From Ruminococcaceae bacterium UBA866 (GTDB taxonomy: Bacteria > Bacillota > Clostridia > Oscillospirales > Ruminococcaceae), in contig DBGA01000016.1 in the NCBI GenBank assembly GCA_002295325.1, positions 2,680-11,747 of the forward strand: a DNA stretch of 9,068 nucleotides, in the 5' to 3' direction. Made by a program: the position numbers and the translations under genes. Of the stretch, positions 1 through 4,808 are shown in pieces (the first letter of the stretch is position 1; each line of letters opens with the position of its first letter). Under the pieces are notes generated by a model, which was not told the DNA's origin, made no database searches, and worked only from the letters and a program-made list of their open reading frames with translations.

Positions 1-34
1 ATTTGTTTATGTGATACATTAAAACTTTTTTGTA

Positions 35-1045
35 TTATTTCATTTTCACCCGATTATTTTCACGAAGCCACTTGACCGTATCTTTTAGAGTATCCTCAAA
101 ATCCCTTGTGGTAAAGCCAAGCTCGTTGACTGCCTTTTTATTCAAGAAGTTTGAATTACTAGCCAATGTATATAGCGAATATTTTGTAAACAAGGGTGGC
201 TGCCTTAAAAACTTATAATAAATCTCAGCCAGTGGAGCCGTTAATTTCACAAACCAAATAGGTAAAAACGATTTGATTTTCCGCTTACCGCTTACCTCAT
301 GCAATCTACCCAGTAGCTCCCTTACCGTATGAAATCCTCCTGAAAGGATATAACATTCCCCCGCTCTGCCTTTTTGTGCAGCAGATAAAATTCCATTGGC
401 TACATCACGAACATCAATAAAATTATATCCACCATCAACACCCGAGGTAAGCCTTCCATCAAGGTAATCCATAATAAGTTGAGTGATGTGCCCATGCCCA
501 TAATCGTATGGGCCGATGATACCAGAAGGGTTTACAACTACCGCGTCCAGACCATCCTTCACACTATCAAAAACAGCTTGTGTTGCCTCTGCTTTGGTTT
601 TAGCATACAGTCCAAACACATTGTCCTTATTAAACTGTGTAATCTCCTTGATAGCTCCCCTATCGGCAACCTCTGGAATTGCATGGACAGAGCTGACATG
701 CACCAACTTATCAACCCTGTGCTTTAAACATTGAGCAATTATATTTTTTGTTCCGGTTACATTCACATCATACACAATCTGTTGAAACTTTGTTGCAATG
801 GTAACAATTCCAGCTGTATGAATGACAATAAGTCGGCGTGGCTTTCGCGTTATGAAAAGAGGCTCTAATGATAAAACATCGCAAACATTTCCCTTGACAA
901 TTTCCACAGCAACACCATCAAGAGAAGATGACTTATCAGTGGGTAAAACTAAAGCACGTACTAATTTACCTCTTCTTACCAACTCTTTAATTACGGTGTT
1001 TCCTAGGTGTCCATATCCACCAGTCACAATATATAGTTCGTCCAT
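35..1045 (-). CDS. NAD(P)-dependent epimerase/dehydratase-like protein (extended SDR)
   Basis: This is a complete 336-residue protein of the extended short-chain dehydrogenase/reductase superfamily, cytosolic, probably oxidising or reducing a hydroxyl or keto group on a sugar nucleotide, sterol-like or flavonol-like substrate; the substrate cannot be told. The N-terminal Rossmann fold shows TGGYGHLG at residues 8-15 (GxxGxxG), an acidic GNVCD around 52-56 and HTAG at 76-79. The catalytic set follows: Ser118/Ser119 in HVSSVHA and YAKTK with Tyr147 and Lys151. NPSGIIGP (about 172-179) and FIDVRDVA (about 209-216) are typical of the family. Length is normal. I start at the ATG at 1045 because GGAGGT lies seven bases upstream. 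An upstream in-frame GTG at 1054 overlaps that Shine-Dalgarno sequence, so it is unlikely to be used. The gene stands alone and is transcribed divergently from the CPBP-tadA operon. No terminator is visible in the 34 bases after it. The family call is firm; the reaction is unknown. Confidence 0.9.
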   Translation of the reverse strand: MDELYIVTGGYGHLGNTVIKELVRRGKLVRALVLPTDKSSSLDGVAVEIVKGNVCDVLSLEPLFITRKPRRLIVIHTAGIVTIATKFQQIVYDVNVTGTKNIIAQCLKHRVDKLVHVSSVHAIPEVADRGAIKEITQFNKDNVFGLYAKTKAEATQAVFDSVKDGLDAVVVNPSGIIGPYDYGHGHITQLIMDYLDGRLTSGVDGGYNFIDVRDVANGILSAAQKGRAGECYILSGGFHTVRELLGRLHEVSGKRKIKSFLPIWFVKLTAPLAEIYYKFLRQPPLFTKYSLYTLASNSNFLNKKAVNELGFTTRDFEDTLKDTVKWLRENNRVKMK

Positions 1046-1090
1046 ATTCTGCACCTCCGTATTCTTTAGATATGCTGTGTTTATGCTTAT

Positions 1091-1099
1091 AGTATATCA
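1091..1099 (-). promoter_or_regulatory. Extended -10 promoter of the SDR gene
   Basis: Read on the minus strand this is TGA followed by TATACT, an extended -10 element, 46 bases upstream of the ATG. There is no good -35 at 17 bases upstream, as expected for extended -10 promoters. The leader would be roughly 40 bases and ends in the GGAGGT ribosome binding site. Confidence 0.45.
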
Positions 1100-1253
1100 C
1101 TTTTAAATTGTAATACTTGTTTTAAAAATGAATAAATTGTTGAGGTTTTATTTTACATATTCATAAATAAACATAGTTATCCATAAGATTACAAGATTCA
1201 ATTAATTTCAACAACTTTGTTTACAATTTAATATTAAACGCATCATTATCTTG

Positions 1254-1262
1254 TGGTATAAT
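1254..1262 (+). promoter_or_regulatory. Extended -10 promoter of the CPBP-tadA operon
   Basis: TGG followed by a perfect TATAAT (1257-1262) forms an extended -10 element. The -35 candidate 17 bases upstream is TTAAAC at 1234-1239, only three matches to TTGACA, so the extended -10 would carry recognition. Transcription would begin near 1269 and give a leader of about 75 bases. Confidence 0.6.
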
Positions 1263-1271
1263 AACCTCTAT

Positions 1272-1311
1272 GGCAGTGCGAATTTTGGCTATACCAAAAC
1301 CTTAAGTTGCC
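1272..1311 (+). promoter_or_regulatory. Small hairpin in the leader of the CPBP-tadA mRNA
   Basis: TTTTGG (1283-1288) pairs with CCAAAA (1294-1299) around the loop CTATA, and GGCA (1272-1275) can pair with TGCC (1308-1311) as an outer stem. It lies between the predicted transcription start and the ribosome binding site. It matches no riboswitch that I recognise and may only be a stabilising 5' structure. Confidence 0.3.
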
Positions 1312-1343
1312 GATTATATTAAAGATAAAGGGGGTATGTGGGC

Positions 1344-2402
1344 TTGCGTAATAACAACTTGTTCAGTGGAAATAGGAGCGATGAAACCGAAGGGATGACT
1401 TATATAAACGGTTTAGGTTTTGTCGATTTAAATCAATCCAAGACAATATTTTCTTTAATTAGAGGAAGTTCAAATATGGTATGCTTTTGCACACTGTTAT
1501 TTTTCTTTCTACAAAATATTTTTATTTTACCTATTACATATCTCGTGTATTTTTTAGGTGCTAATATACAGATCAACTACTTAACTGGGATGATTGTTTC
1601 TTCACCCTTTAGCCGAATATCAATCATATTTTTATCAAACTTTGCTGCACTCTTTCTCTCGGTCGGGCTATGTTATGTTGCAAATAGGCGACAAATTTCT
1701 TCTGCAAAAATATTAAGACTACCCTATAGTGGTATCACTTCACTAGCTTGTCCAATGACAATTGCAATGGGTCTTTTAGGTATGGTTTTGGCATTTCTAG
1801 CAAGCAAGCTTTTTGCATGGTTTGGTTTTGTTTTTGCAATGCCACTTTCTCCGATAACTTCACTTGCACCAATGACTTTTTACACCCTATTTGTTGGAAT
1901 GCTCTTTGCAATTTTGCAAGAAGTATTTTTTAGGGGAATGATATTAACCTCACTTAGACGATTTGGTGACGGTTTTGCAGTAATCGCAACATCATTGCTA
2001 TTTTCAATTTGGTCTGGTGGAATTCCAGAGTTTATATTATATTTCTTTTTATCATTACCGCTATGCTATTTCACCATCCGTAGCGGAAGTATCTATACTT
2101 CAATTATAAGCAGAGTTGTTTTTAAGCTAATTGTGTTTGGATTTTGCCTATCTTTTGGAACACTGGAACAATCATTATCCCTTGTTGTTATCCTACTTTC
2201 ATCAATTCTCATTTTTTTATTTGCCGGCTATGCATTTGTTACCTTTATAAAAACTGACAGGAACGCTTTTTATCTAAAGCCTGCTAACGGCAAGCTTAGC
2301 CTGAGTGCTAAAATCTCAATATTTTCAAGTGGCTTTGTTTTTATCGTCTTAATTGCATTTCAACTCATTCGTATTGTAGAATCCACACAGATTATAGGAT
2401 AG
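1344..2402 (+). CDS. CPBP-family integral membrane protein, apparently inactive protease
   Basis: This 352-residue, very hydrophobic protein has about eight membrane segments and the layout of the CPBP (CAAX protease/Abi, Rce1-like) family. The region from QEVFFRG to SIISRVVFK aligns by eye with the conserved core. Active members carry EExxxR, FxxxH and HxxxN; here they read QEVFFR (Gln192, Glu193, Arg197), FSIWS (Phe220, Ser224) and RVVFK (Arg257, Lys261). The first Glu, both His and the Asn are therefore replaced, and proteolysis is unlikely; a scaffold or immunity-type role is inference. About 40 polar residues precede the first helix. I choose TTG at 1344, nine bases after AAGGGGGT (1328-1335). 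GTG at 1338 is the alternative, but it would be only three bases from the Shine-Dalgarno sequence. The stop TAG is immediately followed by tadA, so the two form an operon. Family confidence is moderate to good. Confidence 0.75.
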   Translation: MRNNNLFSGNRSDETEGMTYINGLGFVDLNQSKTIFSLIRGSSNMVCFCTLLFFFLQNIFILPITYLVYFLGANIQINYLTGMIVSSPFSRISIIFLSNFAALFLSVGLCYVANRRQISSAKILRLPYSGITSLACPMTIAMGLLGMVLAFLASKLFAWFGFVFAMPLSPITSLAPMTFYTLFVGMLFAILQEVFFRGMILTSLRRFGDGFAVIATSLLFSIWSGGIPEFILYFFLSLPLCYFTIRSGSIYTSIISRVVFKLIVFGFCLSFGTLEQSLSLVVILLSSILIFLFAGYAFVTFIKTDRNAFYLKPANGKLSLSAKISIFSSGFVFIVLIAFQLIRIVESTQIIG

Positions 2403-2411
2403 GTGTATCAT

Positions 2412-2861
2412 ATGAAGTTACAACATTCTGACTACATGGATATTGCCCTCGAACAGGCACAAAACGCTTTGCCCCATGGGGACGTGCCAATTGGCTGTAT
2501 CATTGTAAAAGATAGCAATATTGTAGGCCGTGGTTATAACACTCGTGAAAGGGATAAAAATGCCCTTGGGCATGCCGAACTTGTCGCAATTAATGACGCT
2601 TGCAAAAATCTTGCGAGCTGGAGACTTTCTGGCTGTACACTTTACGTTACCCTTGAACCCTGCCCAATGTGCATGGGCGCAATTATCAATTCTAGGATAG
2701 ATTTGGTTGTTTTTGGTGCCCTTGATAGTAAGGCTGGTTGCTGTGGTTCTGTGATAGATCTGAACGAGCAAAGCTTTAACCATAAAGTTGAAATTTTAGC
2801 TGGAATTCGAGAGTTAAAGTGCCAAAAAACCCTTCGTAATTTCTTTCAAAAACTAAGATAA
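2412..2861 (+). CDS. tadA: tRNA-specific adenosine deaminase TadA
   Basis: TadA deaminates the wobble adenosine 34 of tRNA-Arg(ACG) to inosine in the cytosol, using a catalytic zinc. The 149-residue protein has the complete cytidine/deoxycytidylate deaminase-fold signature: HAE at residues 54-56 (zinc-binding His54 and proton-shuttling Glu56) and PCPMC at 83-87 (Cys84 and Cys87 bind zinc). Other TadA hallmarks are GDVPIGCIIV near the N terminus, the GRGYNTRE segment, and the tail after FGALDSKAGCCGS. Length is normal for the family. I start at ATG 2412, six bases after AGGTG. An in-frame GTG at 2403 lies inside that Shine-Dalgarno sequence and is less likely. The ribosome binding site overlaps the stop codon of the upstream CPBP gene, which points to translational coupling. 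No clear terminator follows, only an AT-only palindrome. Confidence 0.96.
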   Translation: MKLQHSDYMDIALEQAQNALPHGDVPIGCIIVKDSNIVGRGYNTRERDKNALGHAELVAINDACKNLASWRLSGCTLYVTLEPCPMCMGAIINSRIDLVVFGALDSKAGCCGSVIDLNEQSFNHKVEILAGIRELKCQKTLRNFFQKLR

Positions 2862-2899
2862 AATATTATAAAAAAATAATTATTTTTGTCGAAAAAAGC

Positions 2900-2928
2900 T
2901 TGACATTTGACCTCTCATTTGATACACA
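2900..2928 (+). promoter_or_regulatory. Orphan promoter-like site after tadA
   Basis: A perfect -35 TTGACA (2900-2905) is followed after exactly 17 bases by TACACA (2923-2928), which matches only three of six -10 positions. No gene starts for 300 bases, so if real it would make a noncoding RNA or a long leader for the small membrane protein gene. Confidence 0.25.
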
Positions 2929-2953
2929 AGCATGAATTATTACACCACGTAGA

Positions 2954-3058
2954 TTGTTGAAATTGTTGAAAACTCTGTTGAAGTAGTTTAAAACTTAAAG
3001 GAAAATTCACTCAAACCCCACCAAACAAGCATATTCTTGTTGAAAACCCTGTGGAAAA
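2954..3058 (+). repeat. Cluster of TGTTGAAAA/TGTGGAAAA repeats (DnaA-box-like)
   Basis: Five same-strand copies begin at 2955, 2964, 2976, 3038 and 3050: TGTTGAAAT, TGTTGAAAA, TGTTGAAGT, TGTTGAAAA and TGTGGAAAA. Spacings within the two groups are 9, 12 and 12 bases. The consensus DnaA box read on this strand is TGTGGATAA; the last copy differs at one position and the others at two or more. AT-rich DNA follows. Such iterated degenerate boxes are common at clostridial origins, but no dnaA, dnaN, rpmH or recF lies in the window. This falls in the gene-free stretch 2862-3235, where I see no protein gene or structured RNA. Confidence 0.4.
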
Positions 3059-3131
3059 TGTTTATAACTTTGCTTTTTGCCTGTTAAAAACAAAAGTAAA
3101 GCAATTATTACTTTAAGTAGATTGTATCAAA

Positions 3132-3192
3132 TACGTGTAACTTTTACTTGTAAAAATTAACAAATTATAGTATCATTATACTTGTAATAATG
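3132..3192. repeat. Three TACTTGTAA-type repeats upstream of the small membrane protein
   Basis: TACGTGTAA (3132-3140), TACTTGTAA (3145-3153) and TACTTGTAA (3179-3187) lie in the same orientation. The second is the core of an inverted repeat, TTTTAC-TT-GTAAAA (3142-3155). The third is the core of CATTAT-N7-ATAATG (3174-3192) and overlaps a -10-like TATACT (3177-3182). This arrangement could be a repressor-binding cluster at the promoter of the next gene, but AT-rich chance repeats cannot be excluded. Confidence 0.3.
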
Positions 3193-3235
3193 ATTGAAAA
3201 TGGCACTAAATTTTGAACATAAGGGGTATTTTATT

Positions 3236-3424
3236 TTGAATAATCTAAAAAACTTAAACATAAAATCAGTTGGTAGAATTCTTTTGATAATTGGCATAAT
3301 TTCCTTTATTTTCGGGACTATATTATTACTCTTTACACCATCTTCATTTGCTCTTTGGCTTATAATTATCTCCATTGTATTTAACATTGTTGGCATCACT
3401 CTTTTTACCACTAAAACAAATTAA
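3236..3424 (+). CDS. Small two-helix membrane protein of unknown function
   Basis: I do not recognise this 62-residue protein. It has a short polar, basic N terminus (NNLKNLNIKSVGR), then two hydrophobic segments, roughly residues 15-32 and 37-56, joined by a short TPSS turn, and ends in TKTN. It therefore looks like a small inner-membrane hairpin protein without catalytic or metal-binding residues. I prefer the TTG at 3236, which lies nine bases after AAGGGGT (3221-3227). A longer reading from TTG 3194 would add 14 polar residues but has no good Shine-Dalgarno sequence. The gene sits between tadA and alr on the same strand with 374 and 103 bases on either side, so it may have its own promoter in the TACTTGTAA repeat region. 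The hydrophobic pattern and the good ribosome binding site support it as real; function is unknown. Confidence 0.55.
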   Translation: MNNLKNLNIKSVGRILLIIGIISFIFGTILLLFTPSSFALWLIIISIVFNIVGITLFTTKTN

Positions 3425-3498
3425 TAATATTATATAGCCCCATAAAAATTAACCGCACAGGTCTATGAGTACATTTTCTTGACCACTTTTTGCATAAT

Positions 3499-3527
3499 AG
3501 GAGGAAGGCTTTTTTAGCCTATACATT
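3499..3527 (+). promoter_or_regulatory. alr ribosome binding site with an intervening hairpin
   Basis: AGGAGG (3499-3504) is the only strong Shine-Dalgarno sequence before alr, yet it ends 23 bases before the ATG. The spacer contains AGGCT (3506-3510), loop TTTTT, AGCCT (3516-3520), a perfect five-pair stem. If folded, the unpaired spacer shrinks to eight bases, which is near optimal. A stop codon at 3498 and the lack of other start codons rule out an earlier in-frame start. Confidence 0.6.
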
Positions 3528-4712
3528 ATGAATGAATATTTGAAGCGTACCTGGGCTGTCATTAACCTTGATAACCTTGAATTTAATATTTCACAAATAA
3601 AAAACAAATTACCCAAGGACACTAAAATTATGGGTGTTGTTAAAGCTGACGGATATGGGCATGGTGACCGCCTTGTTGCGCAAACTCTAGTAAAATGTGG
3701 TTTGGATTTTTTGGCTGTATCCAACCTTGACGAAGCGTTATCCCTAAGAAATGCAGGGATAGAATGTGATATTCTCATTTTAGGCTTCACGCCAGTACAG
3801 ATGGCGTCAACTTTGAGCACATTTAACATTACGCAAACTGTATTTTCTATTGAATACGCCTATGAATTAAATGTTGAATGTCAGCGTATTGGAGCAACCA
3901 TAAAAGTGCATATCAAGGTCGACACAGGTATGGGTCGAATTGGAATCATTGAAAGCGACCAACGCTCTGCATCTGAGGAAATCATCGAAATTTGCAGGTT
4001 AAGCACACTTAATATTTTAGGTATCTTTACCCACCTATCAAGTGCTGACGCCCTTGATGTTGAATCCCTGACCTATACCAAGCAGCAAATTGATTATTTT
4101 GAACGGGTGTTGCTACAGCTTGAAAAAATGGGCTATACCTTTCACCTAAAACATATTCAAAACAGTGCAGGCATTGCCTTTTTATCAGATGTTCACTATA
4201 ATTACGCTCGGGCGGGTATTGTAATGTACGGAGTTTCACCTAGCCATGAGGAGGTGGGTTTCGAGCTTAGACCCGTCATGGAATTGAAAAGTGTTGTATC
4301 AATGGTAAAATACATTGACGCTGGGACTGCTGTATCATATGGACGAAACTTCATTTCAGATAAAAGGATAAAAATTGCTACTGTGCCTATTGGGTACGCT
4401 GACGGATATCCTAGACTTTTATCAAACAAAGGATATATGCTGATAAACGGCAAGCGTGCAAATATCATAGGCAACGTTTGCATGGATCAACTAATGCTTG
4501 ATGTAAGCGACATAGACGATGTCAAAATGGGCGACACGGTAACCGTTGTAGGTAAAGATGGTGAAGAGTACATCGGTTTTTGGGAGCTTGCATCACTTAT
4601 TTGTAGTATTAGCTACGAAATGATGTGTCTAATTGGAAAACGTGTACCTCGTGTATATAAGAAAAATGGTCACACAATTGCAGTTGTAGATTATACCCAA
4701 GTGCATAACTAA
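3528..4712 (+). CDS. alr: Alanine racemase
   Basis: Alr interconverts L- and D-alanine with pyridoxal phosphate in the cytosol and supplies D-alanine for peptidoglycan. The 394-residue protein is full length for the fold-III family. The N-terminal barrel begins at TWAVINLDNL. Lys39 in VVKADGYGHG is the Schiff-base lysine, and VDTGMGRIG places Arg137 where the cofactor-contacting arginine lies. RAGIVMYG at 228-235 and VPIGYADGYPR at 286-296 are family signatures. In the C-terminal beta domain Tyr271 of SYGRNF is the second catalytic base, NVCMDQ (316-321) carries the conserved Met-Asp, and ISYEMMC (361-367) corresponds to the usual IPYE segment with Ser in place of Pro. The ATG is fixed by the family N terminus. 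The gene seems monocistronic and ends at a strong terminator. Its ribosome binding site has an unusual hairpin spacer. Confidence 0.97.
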   Translation: MNEYLKRTWAVINLDNLEFNISQIKNKLPKDTKIMGVVKADGYGHGDRLVAQTLVKCGLDFLAVSNLDEALSLRNAGIECDILILGFTPVQMASTLSTFNITQTVFSIEYAYELNVECQRIGATIKVHIKVDTGMGRIGIIESDQRSASEEIIEICRLSTLNILGIFTHLSSADALDVESLTYTKQQIDYFERVLLQLEKMGYTFHLKHIQNSAGIAFLSDVHYNYARAGIVMYGVSPSHEEVGFELRPVMELKSVVSMVKYIDAGTAVSYGRNFISDKRIKIATVPIGYADGYPRLLSNKGYMLINGKRANIIGNVCMDQLMLDVSDIDDVKMGDTVTVVGKDGEEYIGFWELASLICSISYEMMCLIGKRVPRVYKKNGHTIAVVDYTQVHN

Positions 4713-4716
4713 TACC

Positions 4717-4759
4717 ATTAAAATACCCTCGTCACAAAAAGTGATGAGGGTATTTTAAT
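4717..4759. terminator. Terminator of alr, probably bidirectional
   Basis: A 19-pair stem (4717-4735 with 4741-4759, one G-T wobble) closes an AAAAA loop. The A-rich left and T-rich right arms can supply the U-run in either direction. It begins five bases after the alr stop codon. Confidence 0.9.
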
Positions 4760-4765
4760 AGTAAA

Positions 4766-4794
4766 AAAGAGAAGACCATTATGGTCTTCTCTTT
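4766..4794 (-). terminator. Terminator of the sugar ABC importer operon
   Basis: A perfect 13-pair stem (4766-4778 with 4782-4794) has a three-base loop. On the minus strand it is followed by an uninterrupted run of T, as expected for an intrinsic terminator of the solute-binding protein gene, whose stop codon is 14 bases away. Confidence 0.9.
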
Positions 4795-4808
4795 AAAGCT
4801 ATAATTAA

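Noticed and set aside
1046..1054. Longer SDR protein starting at GTG 1054.
   Set aside because: The GTG overlaps the GGAGGT ribosome binding site that serves ATG 1045.
1269..1343. Riboswitch in the CPBP-tadA leader.
   Set aside because: Only a small hairpin and a four-pair outer stem are seen; no known riboswitch core is recognisable and the leader is too short for most.
2418..2783. Open frame of 121 codons on the minus strand inside tadA.
   Set aside because: It is a shadow of tadA, whose zinc-binding motifs leave no doubt about the coding strand.
2869..2889. AT-only palindrome just after tadA as a terminator.
   Set aside because: The stem holds no G-C pair, so it would be too weak to stop RNA polymerase; left uncalled.
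2862..3193. Possible small SRP RNA gene, which often follows tadA in Bacillota.
   Set aside because: The stretch is AT-rich and lacks the GC-rich helix 8 and GNAR-type tetraloop region.
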